Shown: positions 52,436-60,503 of the stretch, piece by piece | How positions within the stretch are numbered: the first letter of the stretch is position 1 | How the letters are laid out: each line of letters begins with the position of its first letter | From: Gemmatimonadota bacterium | Lineage (GTDB): Bacteria > Gemmatimonadota > Gemmatimonadetes > Longimicrobiales > Gaopeijiaceae | Assembly: GCA_041390125.1 (NCBI GenBank) | Contig: JAWKQN010000013.1 | Location: 118,501 to 182,500 of the forward strand | Length of the DNA stretch: 64,000 bases | Direction of reading: 5' to 3' | Made by a program: the position numbers and the translations under genes | Notes under the pieces: generated by a model | What the model was told of the DNA's origin: nothing | What the model saw: only the letters and a program-made list of their open reading frames with translations | Databases searched by the model: none

Positions 52436-53461
52436 GTGCCCGATGGTCACCGACCCGAACATGCCCGGGAAGCGGCCCCACCGCGCCTGCTGGAGCGGGT
52501 GTCGCGCGCCATCCAGGCGAGACGCTACAGCCCGCGGACCGAGGAGGCCTACCGCACCTGGATCCGGCGCTTCGTCCGGTTCCACCAGAACCGCCATCCG
52601 GACGACATGGGCGCGGAGGAGGTGGACCGCTTCCTGACCCACCTGGCGGTCGACGGCGGCGTGGCCGCGGCCACCCAGGCACAGGCCCGGGCGGCCCTGG
52701 TGTTCCTGTACCGGCATGTGCTCGGGCGGCCGCTGGACGAGCTGGGCGAGGACGTGGTCCGCGGTCGGCTCCCGCGCACCCTGCCGGAGGTCCTCACGCG
52801 CCGGGAGACCGGGGCGCTGCTGCGGACGCTGAGGGGCGATGTGCGCCTGGTGGCGGCCGTGCTCTATGGCGGAGGCCTGCGGCTGCTGGAGGGGCTGCAG
52901 CTGCGCGTGAAGGATCTGGATCTGGAGCGAAGGGAGCTGCGCATCCACAGGCCCAAGGGAGCGCGCGACCGCGTCAGCGTGATCCCGGCGTCGCTGGTGC
53001 CACAGCTGCACGATCAGATCGAGCGGAGGCATGCGCTCCACCTGCGCGATCTGGCGGCCGGCGGCGGCTGGGCGCCCCTGCCGGACCGGTACCGGATCAA
53101 GGCACCCCGCGCGGCCCTGGAGGTCGGCTGGCAGTTCCTGTTCCCTGCGACCACCCAGATCACGACCGCGCCGGGACGCCAGGGGCGCGCCCACCTGCAC
53201 CCGACGGCCGTCCAGCGGAGCGTGAAGGCGGCCGTGCGTGCCCTCGGGCTGCCCAAGCGAGCGAGCTGCCACACGCTGCGCCACTCCTTCGCCACCCACC
53301 TGCTCGAGGACGGCTACGACATCCGCACCATCCAGGAGCTGCTGGGCCACAAGAGCGTCCGCACGACCATGATGTACACCCACGTCCTGAACCGAGGCGG
53401 CCTGGCTGTCCGGAGCCCGCTGGACACGATCCGCTTCGACGACGACCCCACCACAGGCTAA
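52436..53461 (+). CDS. intI: integron integrase (tyrosine recombinase, IntI family)
   Basis: 341 residues from a GTG at 52436 (CGGAG nine bases upstream), near the 337 of IntI1. The N-terminal core-binding domain has RRYSPRTEEAYRTWIRRFVR. Catalytic residues are Arg in GGGLRLLEGLQLRV (about 147), HTLRHSFATH (about 280), GHK (about 304) and Tyr in MMYTHVLNRGG (about 315). The extra segment unique to IntI is present (PLPDRYRIKAPRAALEV, then GWQFLFPATTQ). It should recombine attI with attC and attC with attC. It is read toward the array, so its 3' end faces attI. Confidence 0.93.
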   Translation: MPDGHRPEHAREAAPPRLLERVSRAIQARRYSPRTEEAYRTWIRRFVRFHQNRHPDDMGAEEVDRFLTHLAVDGGVAAATQAQARAALVFLYRHVLGRPLDELGEDVVRGRLPRTLPEVLTRRETGALLRTLRGDVRLVAAVLYGGGLRLLEGLQLRVKDLDLERRELRIHRPKGARDRVSVIPASLVPQLHDQIERRHALHLRDLAAGGGWAPLPDRYRIKAPRAALEVGWQFLFPATTQITTAPGRQGRAHLHPTAVQRSVKAAVRALGLPKRASCHTLRHSFATHLLEDGYDIRTIQELLGHKSVRTTMMYTHVLNRGGLAVRSPLDTIRFDDDPTTG

Positions 53462-53624
53462 GCGCCCAAGCTCGCCGTGCTTAGGCTGCGGAGGCCGGCT
53501 TCCCGCTGTCGCTCCCGACCGCTCCACCCCTGGCGTCCCTCCCGGCGGCCGGGCATCATGGTCGGGCAGCCCATTTCCCCATGCCGCCGGGCCACATCGG
53601 GGTCGGGGGCGGTGGGGAAAGGGA

Positions 53625-53631
53625 GTTAGAC
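53625..53631 (+). other. attI-like core site
   Basis: GTTAGAC fits the integron core GTTRRRY, with cleavage expected between G and T. It is the first core after the integrase stop, 164 bases downstream, and the cassette array starts here. The first cassette therefore begins TTAGACGG, the reverse complement of the first bases of attC1 (CCGTCTAAC). The preceding 160 bases are GC-rich and probably include the rest of attI and any cassette promoter; neither can be delimited. Confidence 0.65.
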
Positions 53632-53663
53632 GGCCCAACGAATGACCCATCGAGGCGTCGCCA

Positions 53664-54284
53664 GTGTCCCTACCCTCCAACGTGCCACGATATGACTCCG
53701 TCGACCTGATCGATTTCGATCATCTCGAAGCGCGGTTCGTGGTGAGCGCCACGCCACCAGTCGCGGCGGCAGCATGGACCAAGCTCGCCGAGACCGAACG
53801 ACGGCTGGACCACTTTGACTGGGCGCTGCACGTGGTCCGCGAACCGCGGCGCCTCGAACGGTTCATCCGCGACCTCGCAACGGCTTTCCTCATGTCTTTC
53901 GAGGCGACGCTCCAGATTCTCACTACGGAGCGTCTTCACGGCGGTCTCGATAGGTGGATTGAGGGCCGCGCTGAGTACGACGTGGTGTGTCGCGGCCTCC
54001 GCACGCTCCGGAATCTCGAGGCGCACGTACAACCCGTCGAGCTAACCGCGTCGTCATTAACCGACTCATCCCGTTTTGTCGCGGGCATCGAATCTGGCCG
54101 GCGGACCTTCTGGCTCTTCCCCACGCTAACTCCGACGGACCTCGATCGCCTGATGCCTCACGGTCGCAAGCTCCGGGCCGAGGAGTGCGACGCATGGAAC
54201 GCCACGGTTGCCAGCCACTCGGCGCGTGACCTCATGACGCGTGGCCTCCGCAGTCTGGTCTCGATCGTTCTGGACTCCCCGTAG
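53664..54284 (+). CDS. cassette 1 protein, possibly HEPN-like
   Basis: 206 residues from a GTG. It is alpha-helical (WTKLAETERRLDHFDWALHV, then LERFIRDLATAFLMSFEATL). The segment TLRNLEAHVQP contains R-x4-H, the catalytic pattern of HEPN ribonucleases, in a helix at about residue 119. HEPN proteins are frequent in toxin and phage-defence modules. Overall similarity is not evident by eye, so this is a hypothesis. It fills the first cassette, the best expressed position in an integron. Its codon use and lower GC in places differ from the chromosomal genes. Confidence 0.65.
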   Translation: MSLPSNVPRYDSVDLIDFDHLEARFVVSATPPVAAAAWTKLAETERRLDHFDWALHVVREPRRLERFIRDLATAFLMSFEATLQILTTERLHGGLDRWIEGRAEYDVVCRGLRTLRNLEAHVQPVELTASSLTDSSRFVAGIESGRRTFWLFPTLTPTDLDRLMPHGRKLRAEECDAWNATVASHSARDLMTRGLRSLVSIVLDSP

Positions 54285-54300
54285 CCACTGCGCCATGGCC

Positions 54301-54417
54301 GTCTAACACGCGTTTGCTGCTGTCGCCTGGCTCTCCGAGCTGGTAGCCGCTCCGATCTTGCCGCCACCCAGCCGGGAAGCCATCCTGAGGGCGCAGCAGA
54401 AACGCCGACCGTTAGGC
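54301..54417 (+). other. attC site 1
   Basis: 117 bases from GTCTAAC (54301-54307) to GTTAGGC (54411-54417). Inner arms GCGTTTGCTGCTG and CAGCAGAAACGC are complementary apart from unpaired bases, as attC hairpins require. It closes cassette 1. Confidence 0.88.
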
Positions 54418-54438
54418 GGAAATCCAATCTTCCTGGAA

Positions 54439-55047
54439 ATGCTCCGAGTCAGTCTCCCGTTCGTGTCGTTCCTGGGCATGATGATGCTCCTGACGCCGCA
54501 GTCCGTTCGGGCTGACTCCGACGGATACTATTGCGTCGGCGCAGACTACATCGCCTATCAACTTCGTGGTTGGAACTGGTACAACCGCGGCGAGCATCGG
54601 CTGACCGTGGTCCGCTTCGGTGTGGACGGGCCGAGGCTGCTCGGAGAGGTCGCCTTGGGCGCAGACTTCCAGCCGCATGCGATGGACTGCGGAGCCCGAG
54701 AGGTCGTCCTGCAAGGATTCGGGGAGGGCTACATCCGAGTCGCCGTCGCACTCCGCGAAACCGGACTCGAGGTCGCCGAGCTGCTCCGAGATCCAGTTCG
54801 GCAGTTCTCGCCGGCCGACTTCCCGACGCCGCTCCCCAATCTGGGGGACTACTCCAGAGCTGGCTCCACCCAGATCGGCGACGTCGGGGGCACCCCTGTC
54901 TGGCTCGCCATCTTGCATCATCCCGTCGGTGGTCCTCGCTGGTGCCGGGAGGTCGAAGCCTGGGTGCAGATCGGCGATCCCGAGCAACCTCCCCGCTTTT
55001 CCCTGCAGCTGTATCGCGGATTCGCCGCCTGCGAGGGGCCAGGCTAG
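54439..55047 (+). CDS. cassette 2 secreted protein of unknown function
   Basis: 202 residues from the ATG at 54439. A signal peptide is visible (VSLPFVSFLGMMMLLTPQSV, then RADS). The mature part has four cysteines (YYCVGADY, MDCGARE, RWCREVEA, FAACEGPG), probably two disulfides, and is beta-rich. No family is recognised. It starts 22 bases inside cassette 2 with no clear ribosome site, as is common for cassette genes. Confidence 0.65.
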   Translation: MLRVSLPFVSFLGMMMLLTPQSVRADSDGYYCVGADYIAYQLRGWNWYNRGEHRLTVVRFGVDGPRLLGEVALGADFQPHAMDCGAREVVLQGFGEGYIRVAVALRETGLEVAELLRDPVRQFSPADFPTPLPNLGDYSRAGSTQIGDVGGTPVWLAILHHPVGGPRWCREVEAWVQIGDPEQPPRFSLQLYRGFAACEGPG

Positions 55048-55061
55048 CGTCCGGCGATTCC

Positions 55062-55178
55062 GCCTAACAAAGAATTGCTGCTGACCGGGTAAGCTGCGTG
55101 GGTCCGGAAGCCCTCGCCTGGCGGCTCGCGCTCCGGGTCGGCACCTTGGTCCGGCAGCAGAATTCCGATCCGTTAGGC
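55062..55178 (+). other. attC site 2
   Basis: 117 bases from GCCTAAC (55062-55068) to GTTAGGC (55172-55178). Inner arms GAATTGCTGCTG and CAGCAGAATTC pair. CCGCCTAAC is the exact reverse complement of the cassette 2 start GTTAGGCGG, so cassette 2 is intact. Confidence 0.88.
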
Positions 55179-55390
55179 GGCCCTTCTAGCGCCGGGGGGC
55201 GCGTCGGCGTTCCCCCGGCATAAGAAGCTTGCCGATTATCACGCTTCGCACAAACGCCATTTGTATGCACCTTGCACCTTGGGTGCCTTGCGAGTGGGAT
55301 ATCTGTATGTAGGAGCGGTTCACGGTCCGTAGGCGTTGCCGTCCGCCCGCACACGGCCCGCACCACTCTGGATGTGAGGAGGTGAAGCGT

Positions 55391-55738
55391 ATGCATCGCA
55401 GCCTGGCGGGATTGTTTGCGGTGGCCGTCGCCGTGACGGCAGCTGAAGCAGCGGCGCAAGACACACCGCTACGAGTTGGCAGTCTAGACGGCCCCAATGA
55501 GACAGTGTTTGGCTTGATCGCGGACGCGGATGTCGATCCCACCGGCGATGTCCTCGTTCTCGACATGCGAATGCTGGAGTTGCGGCGTTTCGACCGTAAC
55601 GGGAGTTACATCGGGAAGGTGGGAAGCCCAGGCGCGCCGGGGCTTCGTCCACGCCAGAGAATTTCTCCTGGTCTTCCGGTGGGGGCTGGGTATTCCGCTC
55701 AATTGGCCTCGTCATCATTAGCTAGCCCCGACACCTAA
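55391..55738 (+). CDS. cassette 3 secreted protein, truncated beta-propeller-like
   Basis: 115 residues from the ATG at 55391, which has GAGGAGG eight bases upstream. Signal peptide LAGLFAVAVAVTAAEAAAQ. The mature part looks like the first blade of a six-bladed NHL-type propeller (VFGLIADADVDPTGDVLVLD, then RRFDRNGSYIGKVGSPG). The sequence then changes character and stops at TAA inside the attC core, so the gene is probably a truncated or frameshifted fragment. The 212 bases before it (55179-55390) hold no other gene. Confidence 0.6.
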   Translation: MHRSLAGLFAVAVAVTAAEAAAQDTPLRVGSLDGPNETVFGLIADADVDPTGDVLVLDMRMLELRRFDRNGSYIGKVGSPGAPGLRPRQRISPGLPVGAGYSAQLASSSLASPDT

Positions 55739-55748
55739 CAAGGATATC
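55733..55748 (+). other. left end of attC site 3, interrupted by IS elements
   Basis: ACCTAAC at 55733-55739 is a core of the first (R'') type, directly followed by the left end of an IS110-type element. The rest of the site reappears at 58093-58206. Confidence 0.7.
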
Positions 55749-56745
55749 TGACTCCTCCTGAGCTGAGCGCAAGAGACGCGACGCGGAGAGGTCGACTGCA
55801 AACGTATCTCCGGCCTCTGAGATGCCGGCGCATGAGCGCCCAGGCCACGATGGGTAGTCGCGCGTGGGGAGCCAATCGGTTTAGCACGGCCCCGAGGGCC
55901 ACTCTTGTTATCGGCAGATCCCCACGCCGGTCCGACCGGTGATCCATCGTCGCGAATCGTGCAAGCTTGCAGATGCGAGAGGGAGAGGATCGTCTAGGCA
56001 GCCTCACGTGCCGCTGGAAGGGCTGCTGTTCATCCAGACACGCCAGCAGACGCGGGCGAGCTTGTTGGCGAGCGCGACGGCATACGTTGTGGGTGCGCCG
56101 CTGTTGGATGCGAAGCGCCCAGACGCGCAGATCGTCCGGAGCGCGTCCGAGACAGTGCCGGCGCGCAGAAGCGGAGCGCGCGCCGTGGATGAGCATCATC
56201 CGCAGATAGCGGTTGCCGCGCTTGGTGATGCCCGAGGCGGCGGTGGATCCGGTGGAGTGCTCCCGCGGCGTCAGTCCTAGGTAGGCGGCGAACTCGCGTC
56301 CCGAGCGGGAAAGCGGCGGATGTCGCCTACGAAGGCGACGAGCGCGGTGGCGGTCAGGACGCCGACGCCGGGGACGGAAAGCAGAGCCCGAGCGTTTGAG
56401 CGTGACGGGCCGTGCCCTCGAGCTCGTCGTGGATGCCCGGCCCGGGCCTCGAGCGTCTGGATCTCCGCGAGCACGTCTAGCAAGGCCGCGCGCAGATGCG
56501 GGGGAGCTTGTCCTGCTCGATCGCCCTGCGGGCGAGCCCAACGACGCGCTTGGCTCCGAGCGGGAGGATGACGCCGGAACTCGCGGAGCAGCCCGCGAAT
56601 GAGTTGATGCGAGCCGTCCGGGTGCGCAGGTAGCCCTGACGAAGCCGATGCAGGGCGGCGATGGCCTGCTGGTCGATCGACTTGACGGGGACGGGATCGA
56701 TGTCGGCGTTGCGCGCCGCCTCCAGGAGCGCCTTGGCGTCGTATC
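55749..56745 (-). mobile_element. decayed, truncated IS110/IS1111-type element
   Basis: This 1 kb stretch matches the intact element at 56746-58092 over its left 997 bases, including the terminal repeat (TGACTCCTCC at 55749, one G shorter), the 240-base untranslated part and the 3' two thirds of the transposase gene. It has many one- and two-base insertions relative to the intact copy and stops abruptly where the second element begins. Confidence 0.85.
55994..56745 (-). pseudogene. IS110-type transposase remnant
   Basis: Reads in pieces the same protein as the intact transposase (GREFAAYLGLTPREHSTGS in one frame, LDVLAEIQTLEARA in another). Several frameshifts scatter it over all three minus frames. 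The first 90 codons are missing because the second element replaces them. Not functional. Confidence 0.85.
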
Positions 56746-58092
56746 TGGACTCCTCCTGAGCTGAGCGCAAGAGACGCGACGCGGAGAGGTCGACTGCAAA
56801 CGTATCTCCGGCCCTGAGAGCGGGCGCATGAGCGCCCAGGCCACGATGGGTAGTCGCGCGTGGGGAGCCAATCGGTTTAGCACGGCCCCGAGGGCCACTC
56901 TTGTTATCGGCACATCCCCACGCCGGTCCGACCGGTGATCCATCGTCGCGAATCGCGGTGCAGCTCGTGATGCGAGAGGGAGAGGATCGTCTAGGCAGCC
57001 TCACGCCGCTGGAAGGGCCGTTGTTCGATCCAGACACGCCAGCAGACGCGGGCGAGCTTGTTGGCGAGCGCGACGGCGGCCACGTTGTGGGTGCGCCGCT
57101 GTTGGATGCGAAGCGCCCAGACGCGCAGATCGTCCGGAGCGTCCGAGACAGTGCCGGCGCGCAGAGCGGAGCGCGCGCCGTGGATGAGCATCATCCGCAG
57201 ATAGCGGTTGCCGCGCTTGGTGATGCGCCCGAGGCGGCGGTGGGATCCGGTGGAGTGCTCCCGCGGCGTCAGTCCTAGGTAGGCGGCGAACTCGCGTCCC
57301 GAGCGGAAGCGGCGGATGTCGCCTACGAAGGCGACGAGCGCGGTGGCGGTCAGGATGCCGACGCCGGGGACGGAAAGCAGAGCCCGAGCGTCGGGCATGT
57401 GACGGGCCAGGCCCTCGAGCTCGTCGTGGATGCCCTGGGCCCGGGCCTCGAGCGTCTGGATCTCCGCGAGCACGTCTAGCAAGGCCGCGCGCAGATGGCG
57501 GGGGAGCTCGTCCTGCTCGATCGCCTCGCGGGCGAGCCCAACGACGCGCTTGGCTCCGAGCGGGAGGATGACGCCGAACTCGCGGAGCAGCCCGCGGACC
57601 GAGTTGATGCGAGCCGTCCGGGTGCGCAGGTAGCCCTGACGAAGCCGATGCAGGGCGGCGATGGCCTGCTGGTCGATCGACTTGACGGGGACGGGATCGA
57701 TGTCGGCGTTGCGCGCCGCCTCCAGGAGCGCCTTGGCGTCGGCGCGGTCGGTCTTGTTGCCGTCGCGGTAGCGGGCGACATCGCCGGGATGAAGCAGCGA
57801 GACGCGGTGACCGAGAGCCTGAAGGGTACGGCCCCAGTGGTGAGCAGACCCGCAGGCCTCCAAGAGCACGTGCGCGGCCGGCCGATCGGCGAAGAACCGC
57901 GGGAACTGGGCGCGGGTCAGCCGGTGCCGCTCCTGGACGCGGCCGGGCTGCTGAGAGACGGCGACTTCGAACACGGACTTTGCCAGGTCTACACCGATCT
58001 GAGTAGTGTTCATCGGACTCCTCCTCCGGGAGTTGGCCTTCGGGGCCGTGGTTCTGTTTGGCACTCTGGTGCCGTCCAGGGGGAGGAGTCCA
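56746..58092 (-). mobile_element. intact IS110 family (IS1111-type) insertion sequence
   Basis: About 1,347 bases bounded by 11-base inverted repeats TGGACTCCTCC (56746-56756) and GGAGGAGTCCA (58082-58092). Short, near-terminal inverted repeats mark the IS1111 subgroup; classic IS110 elements lack them. The single transposase gene is on the minus strand. Left flank is the decayed copy, right flank is the remainder of attC site 3. No target duplication is visible. Confidence 0.88.
56991..58013 (-). CDS. IS110 family transposase (DEDD)
   Basis: 340 residues from the ATG at 58013 with GGAGGAG five bases upstream. The N-terminal RuvC-like DEDD domain has GVDLAKSVFEVAVSQQ (Asp), VLLEACGSAHHWGRTL (Glu) and DGNKTDRADAKALLEAA (DRAD). 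The C-terminal Transposase_20 domain has LLSVPGVGILTATALVAF and AYLGLTPREHSTGS with the conserved Ser. All catalytic residues appear present, so the element may be active. It catalyses site-specific insertion, probably guided by an element-encoded RNA in the way recently shown for IS110/IS1111 relatives; that RNA is not demonstrated here. Confidence 0.93.
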   Translation of the reverse strand: MNTTQIGVDLAKSVFEVAVSQQPGRVQERHRLTRAQFPRFFADRPAAHVLLEACGSAHHWGRTLQALGHRVSLLHPGDVARYRDGNKTDRADAKALLEAARNADIDPVPVKSIDQQAIAALHRLRQGYLRTRTARINSVRGLLREFGVILPLGAKRVVGLAREAIEQDELPRHLRAALLDVLAEIQTLEARAQGIHDELEGLARHMPDARALLSVPGVGILTATALVAFVGDIRRFRSGREFAAYLGLTPREHSTGSHRRLGRITKRGNRYLRMMLIHGARSALRAGTVSDAPDDLRVWALRIQQRRTHNVAAVALANKLARVCWRVWIEQRPFQRREAA

Positions 58093-58206
58093 TCCCATCA
58101 TTTGCTGCTGTGGCGTAACGACTTAGAGGCCGGTGTCCGTCCGGCTTGCGCCGGCCAGCCACCGGGGACCATGGTGCACGCGCAGCAGAAACACGATCCG
58201 CTATGC
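58093..58206 (+). other. right part of attC site 3
   Basis: Starts right after the IS end with ATTTGCTGCTG, includes GGCTTGCGCC and CGCGCAGCAGAAACACG, and ends in a degenerate core GCTATGC (58200-58206; consensus GTTRRRY). It aligns closely with attC site 8. With 55733-55748 it makes one split site. Confidence 0.8.
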
Positions 58207-58237
58207 CGCACCTGCTCACCCCGGAGCGCTCCAGCCT

Positions 58238-58972
58238 GTGCAAGTCCTCGGTATCGACTGTGCGGCACAGCCTAAGAACGTCGGCATAGCATACGCACGT
58301 GACCACCAGGTACTCCATGTGGCAGCTGCTACGAGGGATCCGTTGGCCCTAGCTGTGGAGTGGGTGGATTGGAGCAGGCCTGTCGTCCTCGCCATGGACG
58401 CCCCCCTTGGCTGGCCTGCCCCGATGGCCTCAGAACTCGCGCGCCACGCACCGGGGGACGCGATCCAAGCCCCCCCGAACGACTTCTTCCGCCGGCGCAC
58501 CGACCGGCGGATCCACGCGGTCTTGCGCAAGCTCCCCCTCGACGTGGGCGCCGACCGCATTGCTCGCGCCGCCTACGGCGCCCTCAGCTTCCTCGCTGGC
58601 CTGCGCAGGGAGTCCCGCTGCTCGATCCCCCTCCTTTGGGAGCCAGCGCCCACTGCCTCGGGCGTAATCGAAGTCTATCCGGCGGGCACGCTCAAGGCCC
58701 ACGGCCTTCCATGTGGTGGGTACAAAGCATCGGACGTGGTGCAGTCTGCCGCCCGCGTCGCGATTGCCAAAGCCCTATCCGAGAAGCTGCGCCTTCCGGA
58801 TGATCCGATCATCACCTCGAATGCGGACGCACTCGACTCAGTTGTCTGCGTGCTCTCTGCTCTCGACTTCCTCGCTGGCGCTTGCATTGAGCCTGGCGAG
58901 GATCGTCCTTGGGCCGAGAAGGAAGGCTGGATCTGGGTAAAAGATCCGACCTGCGGTGCGGGTGCGGCATAA
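58238..58972 (+). CDS. cassette 4 DUF429-like protein
   Basis: 244 residues from a GTG at 58238. The start VLGIDCAAQPKNVGIAY is a ribonuclease H-like first strand with Asp; later VVLAMDAPLGWPAP and NADALDSVVCVLSALDFLAG supply further acidic residues, the pattern of DUF429 (predicted RNase H-fold nuclease). The central VIEVYPAGTLKAHGLP is also typical. The biochemical role is unknown. The stop TAA forms part of the attC core GCATAAC, a usual cassette arrangement. Confidence 0.8.
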   Translation: MQVLGIDCAAQPKNVGIAYARDHQVLHVAAATRDPLALAVEWVDWSRPVVLAMDAPLGWPAPMASELARHAPGDAIQAPPNDFFRRRTDRRIHAVLRKLPLDVGADRIARAAYGALSFLAGLRRESRCSIPLLWEPAPTASGVIEVYPAGTLKAHGLPCGGYKASDVVQSAARVAIAKALSEKLRLPDDPIITSNADALDSVVCVLSALDFLAGACIEPGEDRPWAEKEGWIWVKDPTCGAGAA

Positions 58973-59084
58973 CACGGAATTGCTGCTGTCCGGGTCGGCT
59001 GCGCGGGCCCGAGAGCCCTCGCCTGGCGGCTAGGGCCCCGGGGCGGCATTGTTGCTCCGGCAGCAGAATTCCACACCGTTAGAC
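58967..59084 (+). other. attC site 4
   Basis: 118 bases from GCATAAC (58967-58973) to GTTAGAC (59078-59084), with arms GAATTGCTGCTG and CAGCAGAATTC. GCGGCATAAC pairs with the start of its own cassette (GCTATGCCGC at 58200) except for one base. Confidence 0.85.
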
Positions 59085-59177
59085 GGCCGAGCGGAGGTGA
59101 GACGATGTCTGCACCCGCACCGAAGTCTCGAGTCTTCCGGACGGAGCACCGGCGACTCCCCAGGCCGAGAACCAGGG

Positions 59178-59206
59178 TTGCCGCGTACATACAGCGTGCG
59201 TACATT
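59178..59206 (+). promoter_or_regulatory. cassette-borne promoter of brnT
   Basis: TTGCCG (59178-59183), exactly 17 bases, TACATT (59201-59206). GCGTACAT occurs twice (59183-59190 and 59199-59206), a possible operator. The predicted transcript would begin near the brnT GTG at 59213, so it may be leaderless. Confidence 0.5.
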
Positions 59207-59212
59207 GACCAT

Positions 59213-59509
59213 GTGCCCGAGATCCGCTTCGAATGGGACCTCTGCAAGGCGCGGTCGAATCAGCGGAAGCATGGGGTATCGTTCGAGGAAGCGGCGTCGG
59301 CGTTCTATGACGATGACGCGTTGGTCCTGGAGGACCCGGAGCACTCCGGCGACGAAGATCGCTTCATCCTCCAGGGGCTGAGTTCCTTGGTGCGGCTCCT
59401 GGTCGTGATTCATTGCTTCCGCGACGCGGACGACACGATCCGCATCATCTCGGCCCGCAAGGCCACTCCAGCGGAGGCGGGACACTACGAGTCCCGGTTG
59501 AGACCATGA
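59213..59509 (+). CDS. brnT: BrnT family ribonuclease toxin
   Basis: 98 residues from a GTG at 59213, the BrnT size. The family signature (FEWDLCKARSNQRKHGVSFE, then AFYDDDALVLEDPEHSGDED) and C-terminal RIISARKATPAEAGHYES (with catalytic Arg) are present. BrnT has a RelE-like fold and cuts RNA; it is neutralised by BrnA. The downstream brnA here is broken by a stop and a frameshift, so the toxin may be inactive, silent or controlled from elsewhere. Cassette 5. Confidence 0.88.
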   Translation: MPEIRFEWDLCKARSNQRKHGVSFEEAASAFYDDDALVLEDPEHSGDEDRFILQGLSSLVRLLVVIHCFRDADDTIRIISARKATPAEAGHYESRLRP

Positions 59510-59732
59510 AGAAGGAGTACGACTTCTCGAAGGCGTGGAAGAACCCGTACGCAAAGCGTCTAAAGTAGAAGGTCACGATCCGGCTCGACGCGCCGACGAT
59601 CGAATACTTCAAGACCTCCTATCGGAGCCGACCGGGATCCCGTATCAGACCCTCATCAATCTATATCTCCGCGACTGCGCCACCTCGAAACGTCGCCTGA
59701 ACATCGACTGGCAGCCCGCGAGCGCAGGCTAG
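59506..59732 (+). pseudogene. brnA: brnA antitoxin, broken by nonsense and frameshift
   Basis: Overlaps the brnT stop. The ATG at 59506 gives MKKEYDFSKAWKNPYAKRLK and then TAG. Reading on gives KVTIRLDAPTIEYFK, the BrnA DNA-binding core. One base is then missing near 59612: the frame shifts, and LSEPTGIPYQTLINLYLRDC continues to the end. Both changes fit a single ancestral gene (CAG for TAG; TTCAAGGAC for TTCAAGAC). Sequencing error is the alternative. Confidence 0.78.
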
Positions 59733-59847
59733 CTAAGCGTTTGCTACTGTCGCGCACCAACTTGCGTGACCAAGGCCCGGTCGGCTTGCGCCTCCCTGGT
59801 CCCGGCGACCAAGGTAGGGCGCGCAGCAGAAACGCCAGCCGCTAGAG
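59731..59847 (+). other. attC site 5, degenerate cores
   Basis: Starts near AGCTAAG (59731-59737) and ends with GCTAGAG (59841-59847); both cores differ from consensus by one or two bases. Arms GCGTTTGCTACTG and GCAGCAGAAACGC remain. It aligns with attC sites 1 and 8. Confidence 0.75.
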
Positions 59848-59963
59848 CGACTCGTCCAACGTTCTGGAATAGTCCGTAATCGACATGGTGAAGGGTCGCG
59901 ACGTTCAGACAAACGTGCATTGCCGTGCCCTCCCGATGGGAAGGGAGGTTAGAAGACGTCCGC

Positions 59964-60176
59964 ATGTTCTACATGCGGTTTCGCAACGGCGAGTTCCGCG
60001 TGAGTGTGTCACCAGGCCCGACGTCTGACGTCTTGGAAGCCGTGCGAGGCGAGCGGATCGTTGATTACGTAAGCGACGATCCTCGCGACGGCTTCATGGA
60101 CGAGCCGGAGATGCGGAGGCGTACGGAAACTGTCCTCGACTTCACCGCCGCGGCACGCCTAGAGTTCGAGGACTAG
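59964..60176 (+). CDS. cassette 6 small hypothetical protein
   Basis: 70 residues from the ATG at 59964; a GTG at 59925 would add 13 residues but has no ribosome site. The text is MFYMRFRNGEFRVSVSPGPT, then acidic (DYVSDDPRDGFMDEPEMRRR) and VLDFTAAARLEFED. No family recognised. It is convergent with the MazF-like gene, and their ends overlap by 18 bases. Confidence 0.5.
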   Translation: MFYMRFRNGEFRVSVSPGPTSDVLEAVRGERIVDYVSDDPRDGFMDEPEMRRRTETVLDFTAAARLEFED

Positions 60177-60503
60177 CCTCGAACCGCCGTCGATCGTCTC
60201 CATGAGGCTCGCGGGCACTCGGCCCTGTCGCTCAACCAAATAGTCCCGGTCCAACGTTACGATCTGAGTCACGTTGGCGACTGAATCCTTGGGCAAGCCG
60301 GAAGCGTCCCCTGGGACCAAGACGTTTCCGGGTGCATCGAGCAGCCGAGTGTTGGAGGTGAGGACCACCGCGACAACGGTCCGCAGCCGGCTCCGGTTGA
60401 AGGCATCCCCCTGAATGATCAAGACCGGTCGCCGGAACCCTGGCTCTGATCCGCGGGGCGCGTCCAGGTCCGCCCACCAAACCTCGCGTCTCTGAACTAC
60501 CAC
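60159..60503 (-). CDS. MazF/PemK-like endoribonuclease toxin
   Basis: 114 residues. The MazF/PemK fold is seen in QRREVWWADLDAPRGSEPGF, RRPVLIIQGDAFNRSRLRTV (catalytic Arg region), VVAVVLTSNTRLLDAPGN and SVANVTQIVTLDRDYL. It cleaves mRNA at short sites. It is on the minus strand within cassette 6, after its antitoxin with a seven-base overlap. It is thus expressed against the array direction and needs its own promoter. Confidence 0.9.
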   Translation of the reverse strand: MVVQRREVWWADLDAPRGSEPGFRRPVLIIQGDAFNRSRLRTVVAVVLTSNTRLLDAPGNVLVPGDASGLPKDSVANVTQIVTLDRDYLVERQGRVPASLMETIDGGSRLVLEL

